From an uncultured Oscillospiraceae bacterium (lineage in GTDB: Bacteria > Bacillota > Clostridia > Oscillospirales > Oscillospiraceae): a stretch of DNA of 41,405 bases. The stretch lies in assembly GCA_934668605.1 (NCBI GenBank), contig CAKUNY010000002.1:1-41405 (forward strand), written 5' to 3'. Made by a program: the position numbers and the translations under genes. Below are positions 29,541-38,623 of this stretch, piece by piece. How positions within the stretch are numbered: position 1 is the stretch's first letter; each line of letters begins with the position of its first letter. The notes beneath the pieces were generated by a model. That model made no database searches, was not told the DNA's origin, and saw only the letters and a list, made by a program, of their open reading frames with translations.

Positions 29541-31289
29541 TTACTGCTCAAACTGGCTGTTGTAGAGCTTCGCATAGAAGCCGTTCTGCGCCAGAAGCTC
29601 CTCGTGCTTGCCCTGCTCGATGACGTGCCCGTCCTTCATGACAAGGATCACGTCCGCCTCGCGGATGGTCGAGAGCCGGTGCGCCACAATGAAACTCGTC
29701 CGTCCGGTCATCATCTGCGAGAACGCGTGCTGAATCTTGAGCTCGGTTCTCGTATCAATAGAGCTCGTCGCTTCATCGAGAATCAGCATCGGCGGCAGCG
29801 CCAGCATCACGCGCGCAATGCAAAGAAGCTGCCGCTGCCCCTGCGAAAGAAGCCCGCCGCCATCGGTAATCACGGTGTCGTATCCTTCGGGAAGACGCCG
29901 GATAAAGCCGTCCGCGTGGCACGCCTTGGCCGCCGCAACAATCTCGTCTTCCGCCGCATCGGGCTTTCCGAGCGCGATATTCTCCCGCACCGTTCCGGTT
30001 TTGATCCATGTATCCTGCAAAACCATACCGAAATTCTGCCGCAGGCTCCGGCGTGTGAGATCGGTAATTCTCTCGCCCGACACGCGAATTTCTCCGCCGT
30101 TCACATCGTAAAAGCGCATGAGAAGGTTAATGAGCGTCGTCTTGCCGCAGCCCGTCGGGCCGACGATCGCCACACGCTCGCCCGGGCACACCGAAACGTT
30201 GAGGTCTTCAATGAGCGGCCGGTCCGGTACGTACCGGAAGCTGACGTTCCTGAGCTCCACGCGTCCGTCGGCGTGCTCCAGCGTGACGGCATCCGCCGCA
30301 TCCGCCAGCTCCGACGGCTCGTCGATGAGCTCAAACACACGTCCCGCGCAGGCCATCGCGTTCTGAAGCTCGGTCACAACGCCGGAAATATCGTTGAAGG
30401 GCTTCGCGTACTGGTTCGCGTAGCTGAGGAACACGGAAAGACCGCCCACCGTAATACCGCCCGCGACCGCCACCAGCGCACCCGTCAGCGCCACGCAGGC
30501 ATAGACGATGCTGTTGACAAAGCGGGTGACAGGGTTCGTCAGAGACGAGAAAAACGTCGCGCGCAGCGTGTATTTTTGCAGCCGTCCGTTAATTTCGTCG
30601 AACGCCTCCACGGCTATGCCCTCCCGCGAAAACGCCTGCACGACCCGCTCGCCGTCCAGCATCTCGCCGACCAGCGCCGTCTGCTCGCCGAGCGTTTTCG
30701 ACTGCATGCGGAACATGTCATACGTCCTTGTCGCGATGAACTTCGCCGCAAAAAGCGACAGCGGTGTGAGCACAACGACGACCAGCGTGATACGCCAATC
30801 GAGGCTCAGCATGAACCCGAGCGTCCCCGCAATCGTCAGTACGCCCGTAAAGAGCTGCGTGAAGCCAAGCAGCAATCCGTCCGCGAACTGCTCGGTATCG
30901 GAGATCATCCGGCTGACAATCTCGCCCGACGGGTGCGCGTCCAGATAGGCCAGCGGCAGCGTCTGCAAATGCGAAAACGCCTGCTGGCGCACCTCGCGCG
31001 TGACACGGAAGGTGATCTTGTTGTTGATGATGTTCATGAGCCACTGGCTGAGCGCCACAACGCCCGCCGTCACGGCGATCTGCACGCCGATCGACCCGAG
31101 CGCCGCAAAGTCGACCTGTCCCGGTCCGACAATTTCGTCGATCGCCCGGCCAACTAAGATCGGCACAAACAGCGTTCCCGCTACGCTCACAAGCGCCAGC
31201 AAAAAACTCAGCACCACCAGATGCTTCTGCCCCTCGAGGTTCTGAATGACCCGTTTTAAGGTTCTGGAAGAGGAAGCTTTCTCTTTCAT
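29541..31289 (-). CDS. ABC exporter half-transporter, catalytically complete subunit
   Basis: A 582-residue type IV exporter: six membrane segments in the first 320 residues, then an ATPase domain with Walker A GPTGCGKTT, signature LLSQGQRQ and Walker B MLILDEATSSID with the catalytic Glu. The second of two consecutive half-transporters; its ATG overlaps the end of the first by four bases. Together they resemble heterodimeric exporters such as BmrCD, LmrCD or TM287/288, usually multidrug or lipid/peptide exporters. The cargo is unknown; an M3-type peptidase gene upstream in the same operon hints at a peptide. Confidence 0.94.
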   Translation of the reverse strand: MKEKASSSRTLKRVIQNLEGQKHLVVLSFLLALVSVAGTLFVPILVGRAIDEIVGPGQVDFAALGSIGVQIAVTAGVVALSQWLMNIINNKITFRVTREVRQQAFSHLQTLPLAYLDAHPSGEIVSRMISDTEQFADGLLLGFTQLFTGVLTIAGTLGFMLSLDWRITLVVVVLTPLSLFAAKFIATRTYDMFRMQSKTLGEQTALVGEMLDGERVVQAFSREGIAVEAFDEINGRLQKYTLRATFFSSLTNPVTRFVNSIVYACVALTGALVAVAGGITVGGLSVFLSYANQYAKPFNDISGVVTELQNAMACAGRVFELIDEPSELADAADAVTLEHADGRVELRNVSFRYVPDRPLIEDLNVSVCPGERVAIVGPTGCGKTTLINLLMRFYDVNGGEIRVSGERITDLTRRSLRQNFGMVLQDTWIKTGTVRENIALGKPDAAEDEIVAAAKACHADGFIRRLPEGYDTVITDGGGLLSQGQRQLLCIARVMLALPPMLILDEATSSIDTRTELKIQHAFSQMMTGRTSFIVAHRLSTIREADVILVMKDGHVIEQGKHEELLAQNGFYAKLYNSQFEQ

Positions 31290-33013
31290 CTTGCATCCTC
31301 CTTTTTAAACTGCGACTCGTAAATTTCGCGGTACACATCGCACGTTTGCAGCAGCTCCTCGTGCGTCCCACGCCCGGCGAGCCTGCCGTCATCCAGCACA
31401 AGAATCTCGTCCGCAAAGCGAATAGATGCTGTTCTCTGCGAGATAATGACAACTGCCGGCTTCCACGGAAGCTCTCTGAGCGCATGCCGCAGCGCCGCGT
31501 CCGTCGCAAAGTCCAAAGCCGACGCGCTGTCGTCCAGAATCAGGACTTCTGGCTTTCTCACCAGTGCGCGCGCGATCGTGAGCCGCTGCCGCTGGCCGCC
31601 GGAAAAGTTCCGCCCGCCGGTCTCGACCTCGTAATCTAAGCCCTCCGGCTTTCCATCCACGACCTCCTGCGCCTGCGCAGCTTTGAGCGCATCGTAAATC
31701 GCATCGTCCGCCGCGCCCTCGTCGCCCCAGAGAAGGTTTTCCCGGATGGTGCCCTTGAAAAGCAGCGCCTTCTGCGGCACAAGGCCGATTTTTCTTCGAA
31801 GCGTCTCCAGCGGATACTGCCGCACGTCGCAGCCGTCGACCTTCACGCTGCCCTTCTGCACATCGTAAAAGCGCGGAATGAGGCCGATGAGCGTCGATTT
31901 GCCCGAGCCCGTGCCGCCGATGATGCCGAGCGTTTTGCCGTGCTCGAGCGTAAAGGAAATGTCGCTCAAAGCGGGCGCGCCGCCCGTCGGATAGGTAAAC
32001 GTCACGCCGTCAAACTCGACGGCCGGAGCAGCCTTCGGTTCTTCGGGATTTTCCTGCGGCACATCGAGACTGCTCTCGAGCGCCAGAATCGCCGCCACAC
32101 GCTTCGCGCTCGCCGTGGCCTTCGTCATGCTGAGAATGAGGTTCGCCATCTTGATGAGCTCGACAAGAATCTGCGACATGTAGTTATAAAGCGCCAGGAC
32201 CTGTCCCTGCGTCAAAATGCCCTTGTAGACCTGCCCTCCACCCACGCGCAGAACCGCGATGATGGCAAGGTTGATCATCACATACGTCACGGGATTGAGT
32301 AACGCCGAAATCTTGCCAACAAACAGCTGCGAGGATAGAAGCTGACCGCTCTTTTCCTCGAAGCTCTCGACTTCCTGCCGCTCCTTTCCGAACGCGCGGA
32401 TGACGCGCACGCCCGCCAAATTCTCCTTCGCCGCGCCAAGCACGCCGTCCAGCCGCCCCTGCACCTTTTTGTAGAGCGGAATGCAGCTGAACATGATGCC
32501 GAACACGACCGCAAACAAAAGCGGAATGATGACGGCAAAGACCCACGCGCTCTTTACATCGATCGTAAAGGCCATGATCATCGCGCCGAAGACCACGAAC
32601 GGGGACCGGAGCAGCAGCCGCAGCGCCAGATTCAGTCCCGTCTGCACCTGATTCATATCGCTCGTCATGCGCGTCATAAGCGTCGACGTGCCGAGCTTAT
32701 CGAGCTCTGCGTAGGAAAGGCTCTGCACCTTCCCAAATAATGCGTGCCGCACGCTTGCCGTAAAGCCGATGGCGGCCTTCGCCGCAAAATACTGCGCGGT
32801 CACGGAGCTGGCAAGGCCAAGTAAGCCCAGTCCAATGAGAAGCAGGCAGCGCTTTACAATAAAGCCGCTGTCGCCTGCGCCGATACCGGTATCGATGATG
32901 TCCGCCACGACCAGCGGCACCAAAAGCTCCAGAAGCGCTTCCAGGAGCTTAAAAAGCGGCCCCAAAATGCTCTCGAGCGTATAGGGCTTGAGGTAAACGC
33001 CCAATCGTTTCAT
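31286..33013 (-). CDS. ABC exporter half-transporter, degenerate-site subunit
   Basis: A 575-residue half-transporter with six membrane segments and an ATPase domain: Walker A GGTGSGKST, signature NFSGGQRQR, Walker B VLILDDSASALD. The residue after the Walker B Asp, normally the catalytic Glu, is Asp, so one of the two ATP sites of the heterodimer is expected to be inactive or slow, as in BmrC-type partners. ATG at 33013 with only a weak AAAAGG upstream, 27 bases behind the peptidase gene. It overlaps its partner gene by four bases (ATGA). Confidence 0.94.
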   Translation of the reverse strand: MKRLGVYLKPYTLESILGPLFKLLEALLELLVPLVVADIIDTGIGAGDSGFIVKRCLLLIGLGLLGLASSVTAQYFAAKAAIGFTASVRHALFGKVQSLSYAELDKLGTSTLMTRMTSDMNQVQTGLNLALRLLLRSPFVVFGAMIMAFTIDVKSAWVFAVIIPLLFAVVFGIMFSCIPLYKKVQGRLDGVLGAAKENLAGVRVIRAFGKERQEVESFEEKSGQLLSSQLFVGKISALLNPVTYVMINLAIIAVLRVGGGQVYKGILTQGQVLALYNYMSQILVELIKMANLILSMTKATASAKRVAAILALESSLDVPQENPEEPKAAPAVEFDGVTFTYPTGGAPALSDISFTLEHGKTLGIIGGTGSGKSTLIGLIPRFYDVQKGSVKVDGCDVRQYPLETLRRKIGLVPQKALLFKGTIRENLLWGDEGAADDAIYDALKAAQAQEVVDGKPEGLDYEVETGGRNFSGGQRQRLTIARALVRKPEVLILDDSASALDFATDAALRHALRELPWKPAVVIISQRTASIRFADEILVLDDGRLAGRGTHEELLQTCDVYREIYESQFKKEDAR

Positions 33014-33040
33014 TGCCTTTTCTTCATCTCTTTCTTTGTC

Positions 33041-34768
33041 TTATGAAATATCAAACGCGCCGCTTTCCTCCAGCTCCCGCGCGATCACATCCCCGATGGG
33101 GGACTTCATGGAGTTTGTGAGCCCGGTTTCGCGCAGCGCGTCGGTCAGGAAATAGTCCTCATCCGACATGCTCGCCACACGCAGATACGTGTCCATCGCG
33201 TCGTTCGCACTTTCGATCGAGCGCACATAGAGCTCGAGCGCCGGAATGGCCGAAACCGCGTAGCTGATGTAATAAAGCGGCTGCTGGAAGTTGTGAATGA
33301 CCTGCGTCCACTCGTACTCGTACCCGTCGTACGGCTCAAAGCCGTAGCTCTCATAGACCTCGCGGAAGATACCCAGAAGCCGGTCTTTTGTGAGGTCGGG
33401 CTCCGCGTAGATTTTCTGCTGGAACTCGTCGTACATCGCGCCCGTGACCACGCTGTAGACAAGATTCAGAAGCGTCCGCGCGCGAAGCGGATCCGCACTG
33501 CCTTCAAAAAGCTCGTCGTAAAATTGCAGGAACATGACCTCCATGCCCTGCGACTGAAGCTCGCTCAGATCGTAGTCAATGACGCCGTAGAGCGCGTCTG
33601 AGCCGTGGTAATACGCCGCCAGCCAGTGGCCGAACTCGTGGAACATGTCCGTATAGTCCGCGTAAGTGCCGTAGGGGCAGTTGAAAATGAACGGAACGTC
33701 AAAGGAGTACAGATACGACGTATAGCCCGTGGGGAGCTTTCTGTCCGAATACGAGATATCATACAGGCCGTGCTCCGTGAGATACTCTGCCGCTTCCCGC
33801 GTCTCCGGACTCATGCGCGCCGTGCCGTACAAAAGCGCGTCGATGACGCGGTTCTCCGTGATGCCGCCGGCACCTGATACGCCGCTGTCGGAAAGCGCCT
33901 GCGAAACGCTGTCTGAGTATTTGCTGAGAAGCGGCGCGAAATCCTCTTTTGCCGTCTGCCAGATCTTCTGTGCGTCCTCGGGCGTATAGTCTCTTGAATA
34001 GTACGCGCTGTAGGCGTAGTCCGCGTAGGAAGAAGCTCCCGCCAGCTCCGCCATCTGCGCGCGCACCTTCACAAGCTCCAGATACACGTCCGCCGCCGCG
34101 TCATAATCCAGCTCTTCCTGCGCGCTCAGAACGGCGTACTGCCGCACAAACTCCGATTCCTGCGCGCCGAGGTCCAGGCTCTCCTGCGAGGCCTCCTGAT
34201 CGTAGCTTTTGAAGATCTCAACCTGCCAGGTCGCAAATTCCCGGCTCAAAAGCTTCGAATGCTCGCCCTCGGAGACTTCATGCAGCGTCTGATAGTATAG
34301 ATCTGCCGCGTCATAATACGCCTGCGTCTGCCGCGTCGCGCGCTCGCCCAGCGTCTCATCCGTCGCGTCCCGGTCGCTCTCAAGCTCCAGAAGCGAGGCC
34401 GCCGTGTCGATTTTGATCAGCATCTGCTCGGCCTCGAAACACGCTCTGTGAAACGCCTCGCGGCTGTTTTTCTCCGCGGCCTTCGTGATCGCCTCGCAGT
34501 AGGGCGCAAAATCCTCGCAGGTGATCTCTCCGAGCTGCATCTCATCAAAAGAGAGCTCGTCTCGCGCCAGCGGCTCAAAATAGCCGTCTCCCGCCAGCGT
34601 TTCCAGTTCTTCCGCCGGTTCTGCCTGCGTCTGCTCCTGCGGCGTTTGCGGCTCCTCCTGCAAAGCATCCAGCGCGTCCTGCGCGATCGGAACCGGCAGG
34701 CACCCGCACAGCCCCAGCAGCAAACTCACGCAAAGCGCCAGCGCCAGCAATCTCATCTGTTGTTTCAT
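33041..34768 (-). CDS. M3-type (oligoendopeptidase-like) metallopeptidase lipoprotein
   Basis: A 575-residue zinc peptidase with H377-EFGH-381 in the context DMFHEFGHWLAAYYHG. The N-terminus has a hydrophobic signal ending in LGLCGC, a probable lipobox (Cys21 or Cys23), so the enzyme is likely anchored on the outer face of the membrane, unlike cytoplasmic PepF. A Glu/Gln-rich linker follows. It is the first gene of an operon with the two exporter genes, which suggests processing or clearing of an exported peptide. ATG at 34768 after GGAGAGGG, preferred to an upstream in-frame start because the signal peptide begins here. Confidence 0.88.
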   Translation of the reverse strand: MKQQMRLLALALCVSLLLGLCGCLPVPIAQDALDALQEEPQTPQEQTQAEPAEELETLAGDGYFEPLARDELSFDEMQLGEITCEDFAPYCEAITKAAEKNSREAFHRACFEAEQMLIKIDTAASLLELESDRDATDETLGERATRQTQAYYDAADLYYQTLHEVSEGEHSKLLSREFATWQVEIFKSYDQEASQESLDLGAQESEFVRQYAVLSAQEELDYDAAADVYLELVKVRAQMAELAGASSYADYAYSAYYSRDYTPEDAQKIWQTAKEDFAPLLSKYSDSVSQALSDSGVSGAGGITENRVIDALLYGTARMSPETREAAEYLTEHGLYDISYSDRKLPTGYTSYLYSFDVPFIFNCPYGTYADYTDMFHEFGHWLAAYYHGSDALYGVIDYDLSELQSQGMEVMFLQFYDELFEGSADPLRARTLLNLVYSVVTGAMYDEFQQKIYAEPDLTKDRLLGIFREVYESYGFEPYDGYEYEWTQVIHNFQQPLYYISYAVSAIPALELYVRSIESANDAMDTYLRVASMSDEDYFLTDALRETGLTNSMKSPIGDVIARELEESGAFDIS

Positions 34769-34812
34769 ATCGCCCTCTCCAGTTTCTTTTTTGTACAATT
34801 CCAAGTGCTCGT

Positions 34813-34841
34813 ATTATATGCGATTTTTCGTGTTATGTCCA
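34813..34841 (-). promoter_or_regulatory. Promoter of the peptidase/exporter operon
   Basis: Minus-strand TGGACA (34841-34836), 17 bases, TATAAT (34818-34813). Same -35 variant and spacing as the promoter at 94-122. Confidence 0.8.
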
Positions 34842-34861
34842 TTCGAAAAGCATACAAAAGC

Positions 34862-34884
34862 GCGCGGAGGACGCTCCCCCGCGC
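34862..34884 (-). terminator. Terminator of the SLH-protein gene
   Basis: A ten-base stem with one mismatch (34862-34871 with 34875-34884) and a CGC loop; on the minus strand GCTTTTG follows. Confidence 0.8.
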
Positions 34885-34909
34885 ATACAAGATGCTTCTA
34901 TTGCTTTCG

Positions 34910-35608
34910 CTATCCGAGTCCCGTCCAGCGCTCGCCGCCGTTCTGGCAGCACGCCGTGTGGTCGATCGCCGCCTCCTGCATCGCGAGAAAGTACGGCGCT
35001 TCGGTATCCAGGTTATCCGAAAACAGCGGCATGCCGACAAGAAGCTCCGAAAGCGATTCCGGGTTTCTCCCCAGAATCCGGTTGAAAAGGATAGCCAGCT
35101 CCGCCCGCGAAAACGATTGCTCCCTGGAAAATGCCGCGCCGTGAAGCCCCATGACCCAGCCGTTTCCGGCCGCAAACGTCACCTCCTGCGCCGCCCAGCC
35201 GGAAGCCAAGTCCGGAAGCGCCGCCTTTCCCGCCTCCTGCGCGCGCACACGCTCTAAAATGATGGAGAGCTCCTCTCCCGTCACGCCGTCATCCGGCCGG
35301 AAATTCCCCTCCGCGTCCCCCAGCATCAGCCGCAGCCCCGCCATCGCGCTGACGGCCTCATACGCCCAGTGATCGCTTCCGACGTCCCGGAACGCGCTCT
35401 CTGCGGTGATCTCCTGCCGCGCGCTTTCTTCCATCATCCGGTATAAAATTTCCGCCAGCTCCGCCCGCGTCACCTGCTTTTCCGGCCTTATGCTCCCGTC
35501 CGGAAAGCCCTGCAAATACGCCCCGTGAAAGACCTCCTGCGCAAAGCACGGCGCGCGCAAGGCCGCCAATACCAAAAGCGCCAGAAGCAGTTTCCGAAAA
35601 AATTTCAT
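34910..35608 (-). CDS. Secreted protein made of three SLH domains
   Basis: A 232-residue protein with a signal peptide (KFFRKLLLALLVLAALRAPCFA) shown by KFFRK, a hydrophobic core and cleavage near CFAQ. Three S-layer-homology repeats follow: GFPDGSIRPEKQVTRAELA, GDAEGNFRPDDGVTGEELS and the weaker MGLHGAAFSREQSFSRAELA. SLH domains bind pyruvylated cell-wall polymers. No other functional domain is present; the last 40 residues (FSDNLDTEAPYFLAMQEAA) are unassigned. ATG at 35608 after AGAGGAA; the upstream frame is non-coding. Promoter not convincingly seen. Confidence 0.85.
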   Translation of the reverse strand: MKFFRKLLLALLVLAALRAPCFAQEVFHGAYLQGFPDGSIRPEKQVTRAELAEILYRMMEESARQEITAESAFRDVGSDHWAYEAVSAMAGLRLMLGDAEGNFRPDDGVTGEELSIILERVRAQEAGKAALPDLASGWAAQEVTFAAGNGWVMGLHGAAFSREQSFSRAELAILFNRILGRNPESLSELLVGMPLFSDNLDTEAPYFLAMQEAAIDHTACCQNGGERWTGLG

Positions 35609-35742
35609 ATGCGTTTCCTCTTTTCCGCAAGCAGCTATTGCGCCCATTTTGACACAGCTTCCCGGAAAAATCGGTCGTTTCCGCGCGCCCGGCGTGCAGA
35701 TTTTCAGAAAAATCCGCAAGAAACACGGTGCGAAATTTTCTC

Positions 35743-35771
35743 TTGACAAATGGCTACCGGAGTGGTAGAGT
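35743..35771 (+). promoter_or_regulatory. Promoter of the T-box/trpB unit
   Basis: TTGACA (35743-35748), 17 bases, TAGAGT (35766-35771). Start expected near 35778, at the beginning of the T-box leader. Confidence 0.8.
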
Positions 35772-35777
35772 TTAGCC

Positions 35778-36051
35778 ATTCAAACCAGTGAAGAAGTGTG
35801 AGTAAGCAATCACACCCCTTGCCAAAGAGAGCCGCGGACGGTGGAAGCGCGGCGCAGGGCGGTTGCCGAATGGGCTTCTGAGGGCAAGCCGAAGTCAGTA
35901 GGTGAGCCGGAGTTGGCGCTCCGTTACAAAAGCCGGTATGTATTGGCATACGCAAAGAGGGCGCGCAAGCGTCAAGCCGGGTGGCACCGCAGGAGTTTTA
36001 TCCCTCCTGTCCCAGCAGTTCGTACTGTAGGGACAGGAGGGTTTTCGTTTT
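35778..36051 (+). promoter_or_regulatory. Tryptophan-specific T-box leader
   Basis: A T-box riboswitch that reads uncharged tRNA. Stem I has AGTA at 35800-35803 on the 5' side, and GAA followed by the specifier TGG (35871-35873) on the 3' side; TGG is the Trp codon. GCAATC and GGTTGC form the stem above the specifier loop. The conserved T-box core GGGTGGCACCGC is at 35979-35990. A terminator with a 12-base stem (36002-36013 with 36030-36041) and TTTTCGTTTT follows. Uncharged tRNA-Trp should promote anti-termination and trpB expression. This leader occupies most of the 493-base gap between the SLH and trpB genes; 35609-35742 shows nothing else I can support. Confidence 0.93.
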
Positions 36052-36101
36052 GTCCCGCAGAATTCCAACCATTGCAAATTCAAAGAAAGGTGGACAAGAA
36101 C

Positions 36102-37472
36102 ATGTCTCAAGAAATCCCGTACAAAATCTATCTCTCCGAAAATGAGATGCCCACGGCATGGTACAATCTCCGCGCCGACATGAAAAACAAGCCCGCGCCG
36201 CTTTTAAATCCCGGAACCGGCAAGCCTATGGGCTTTGACGATCTGCGCCCCGTCTTCTGCGACGAGCTTGTCCGCCAGGAGCTGGATAATGACACGCCGT
36301 ATATCGAAATTCCGGAGGAGATCCGCAATTTCTACAAGATGTACCGTCCGTCGCCGCTGGTGCGCGCGTATTGCCTGGAGAAAAAGCTCGGCACGCCGGC
36401 CAAAATCTACTATAAGTTCGAGGGCAACAATACCTCGGGCTCGCACAAATTAAACTCCGCCATCGCCCAGGCGTATTACGCCAAGCAGCAGGGGCTCACC
36501 GGCGTCACGACCGAAACCGGCGCCGGTCAGTGGGGCACCGCGCTTTCGATGGCCTGCGCGTATCTGGGACTTGACTGCAAGGTCTACATGGTCAAGTGCT
36601 CCTATGAGCAGAAGCCCTTCCGCCGCGAGGTCATGCGCACCTACGGCGCGAGCGTCACGCCGTCTCCGTCCAACACGACAAACGTTGGCCGCAAAATTCT
36701 TGAGAAAGACCCGAACACGACCGGCTCTCTCGGCTGCGCGATCAGCGAGGCCGTCGAGGCCGCAACGACAACGCCCGGCTACCGCTATGTTTTGGGAAGC
36801 GTTCTCAATCAGGTGCTGCTTCATCAGTCGGTGATTGGCTTGGAGGCCAAGGCCGCGCTCGATAAATACGGCGTCACGCCCGATATCATCATCGGCTGCG
36901 CCGGCGGCGGCTCGAACCTCGGCGGTCTGATCGCGCCCTTCATGGGTCAGAAGCTCCGTGGCGAACAGGACTACCGCATCATCGCCGTCGAGCCCGCGTC
37001 CTGCCCGAGCTTCACGCGCGGCAAGTTCGCCTATGACTTCTGCGACACCGGCATGGTCTGCCCGCTGGCCAAAATGTACACGCTCGGCTCCGGCTTCATT
37101 CCCTCTGCCAACCACGCAGGCGGCCTTCGGTACCACGGCATGAGCTCGACGCTTTCCCAGCTCTATCACGACGGACTCATGGAGGCACGCGCCGTCGAGC
37201 AGACGAGCGTCTTTGAAGCCGCCGAATACTTTGCAAGAGTCGAAGGCATCCTCCCCGCACCCGAGTCCAGCCACGCCATCCGCGCCGCCATCGACGAAGC
37301 GCTCAAATGCAAGGAAACCGGCGAGGAAAAGACGATTCTCTTCGGCCTCACCGGCACGGGTTATTTTGATCTCTACGCCTACGAAGCCTTCAATAACGGC
37401 ACCATGACCGACACCATCCCCACCGACGAGCAGCTGGCCGCGAGCCTCGCGACCCTCCCGCAGATCGGCTGA
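36102..37472 (+). CDS. trpB: TrpB2-type tryptophan synthase beta chain
   Basis: A 456-residue PLP enzyme that condenses indole with serine (or O-phosphoserine in some TrpB2) to tryptophan. The PLP lysine is K116 in GSHKLNSA. TETGAGQWGTALS, with Trp where classic TrpB1 has His, and the extra length mark the TrpB2 subgroup, which does not need a TrpA partner. CAGGGSNLGG binds the phosphate. ATG at 36102 with AAAGGTGG; the upstream frame runs through the T-box and is not coding. No trpA, trpC or other trp gene is nearby, so it may use free indole. Controlled by the Trp T-box directly upstream. Confidence 0.95.
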   Translation: MSQEIPYKIYLSENEMPTAWYNLRADMKNKPAPLLNPGTGKPMGFDDLRPVFCDELVRQELDNDTPYIEIPEEIRNFYKMYRPSPLVRAYCLEKKLGTPAKIYYKFEGNNTSGSHKLNSAIAQAYYAKQQGLTGVTTETGAGQWGTALSMACAYLGLDCKVYMVKCSYEQKPFRREVMRTYGASVTPSPSNTTNVGRKILEKDPNTTGSLGCAISEAVEAATTTPGYRYVLGSVLNQVLLHQSVIGLEAKAALDKYGVTPDIIIGCAGGGSNLGGLIAPFMGQKLRGEQDYRIIAVEPASCPSFTRGKFAYDFCDTGMVCPLAKMYTLGSGFIPSANHAGGLRYHGMSSTLSQLYHDGLMEARAVEQTSVFEAAEYFARVEGILPAPESSHAIRAAIDEALKCKETGEEKTILFGLTGTGYFDLYAYEAFNNGTMTDTIPTDEQLAASLATLPQIG

Positions 37473-37488
37473 GTTTCCCAGGATACGA

Positions 37489-37523
37489 AGCATCCCCGCA
37501 CAGAACCTCTGTACGGGGATGCT
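37489..37523. terminator. Shared terminator between trpB and mutY
   Basis: AGCATCCCCG (37489-37498) pairs perfectly with CGGGGATGCT (37514-37523); TTTTATAT follows on the plus strand. It overlaps no gene and separates the convergent pair. Confidence 0.92.
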
Positions 37524-37524
37524 T

Positions 37525-38565
37525 TTATATTTCCTCTTCGACGAACATCCGGAACGCTGTCGGAAGCGCCACATCCGTTTTGCGCCGCGCATCGCTCGCC
37601 CAGACAAATTCCGGGCTTTTCTCCTTGCATACTATATAATAACAGCGCATGCGCCAGATGATGTGCGTGAACACATGCACCCGCTCGACGCTTTTCAGAA
37701 GCTCCGCCGGCTCGCACCCGGCAGCCTCCACATAAGAAAGTGCCTGCCCTGCGTCCAGCTTTCCCATCACATTCGGAAGCTCCCAGAGCCCCGCGAGAAG
37801 CCCTTTGTTTTCCCGCTTCCGGACGGCAAGACTGCCCTCGCAGGTAAGATAGAAAACCGTCCGCTCCTCCTCTCGCTTCTGCTTCTTCGCTTCCTTCACG
37901 GGGTAGGTTTCCCACGTCCCATGCGCGTTTGAAAGGCACATATCCCGCAGGGGGCAACCTTCGCACTTGGGCGCGCCGTTCGGAACGCACACCATCGCGC
38001 CGAGCTCCATGAGCGCCTGCGTGAGCTTCCCGCGCGCGCCCGTCTCATAAAGCGGAAGCAGCGCCTCGCGGTAAGCATTTTTCGTCTTCTGGTTCGTGAC
38101 CGGCGCGCCGTCTTCCATCACGCGGGATATAACGCGCAGAACGTTCCCGTCGACCGCCGGAGCCGGCAAATCAAAGCAGATCGAGCAGATTGCCCCCGCC
38201 GTGTAATCGCCCACACCGGGAAGCGCGCGCACGGCCTCATACGTCCGGGGAAATTCTCCCCCTAGCTCCTCCACGATCACCCTCGCGGCCTTCTGGAGAT
38301 TCCGCACGCGGCTGTAGTATCCAAGCCCCTCCCAGAGCTTCGTCAGCCGGTCGGGCGGGCAATCCGCCAAAGCCTTGATCGTCGGAAGCTCGGACAAAAA
38401 CCGCACGTAATAGCCCTTTACAGCCTCAACTCTTGTCTGCTGGAGCATGATCTCCGACAGCCACACGTGATAGGGCTCCCTGTCCTGCCGCCACGGAAGC
38501 GCCCGGTGCCCCGCGTCATACCACGCGCAGAGCTTCTCTCCCAATTTTTCCGGCAGCTGCTTCAT
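37525..38565 (-). CDS. mutY: A/G-specific adenine DNA glycosylase
   Basis: A 346-residue base-excision-repair glycosylase that removes A mispaired with 8-oxoG. It has the helix-hairpin-helix LPGVGDYTAGAI with catalytic Asp in PAVDGNVLRV, the catalytic Glu in SEIMLQQTRV, and a 4Fe-4S cluster motif C-x7-C-x2-C-x5-C (CVPNGAPKCEGCPLRDMC). The C-terminal NUDIX-like domain (LLAGLWELPNV, HVFTHIIW) recognises 8-oxoG. The ATG at 38565 was preferred over a GTG nine bases upstream, because GGGAG is then properly spaced. Complete and of normal length. Confidence 0.95.
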   Translation of the reverse strand: MKQLPEKLGEKLCAWYDAGHRALPWRQDREPYHVWLSEIMLQQTRVEAVKGYYVRFLSELPTIKALADCPPDRLTKLWEGLGYYSRVRNLQKAARVIVEELGGEFPRTYEAVRALPGVGDYTAGAICSICFDLPAPAVDGNVLRVISRVMEDGAPVTNQKTKNAYREALLPLYETGARGKLTQALMELGAMVCVPNGAPKCEGCPLRDMCLSNAHGTWETYPVKEAKKQKREEERTVFYLTCEGSLAVRKRENKGLLAGLWELPNVMGKLDAGQALSYVEAAGCEPAELLKSVERVHVFTHIIWRMRCYYIVCKEKSPEFVWASDARRKTDVALPTAFRMFVEEEI

Positions 38566-38594
38566 ATCCTTCACGCTCCCTTCGCAATGTCCCT

Positions 38595-38623
38595 ATTGTA
38601 TCCGCCCCTTACGCGCTTGTCAA
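38595..38623 (-). promoter_or_regulatory. Promoter of mutY
   Basis: Minus-strand TTGACA (38623-38618), 17 bases, TACAAT (38600-38595). Its -35 box overlaps that of the divergent MFS promoter. Confidence 0.82.

Noticed and set aside
29280..31157. Long plus-strand open frame opposite the exporter and AAA-CYTH genes
   Set aside because: It covers the antisense of clear Walker motifs, has no ribosome site and has low-complexity Arg/His-rich content.
35841..36101. In-frame N-terminal extension of TrpB
   Set aside because: It would translate the T-box leader and terminator. The ATG at 36102 has a ribosome site and gives the normal TrpB2 N-terminus.
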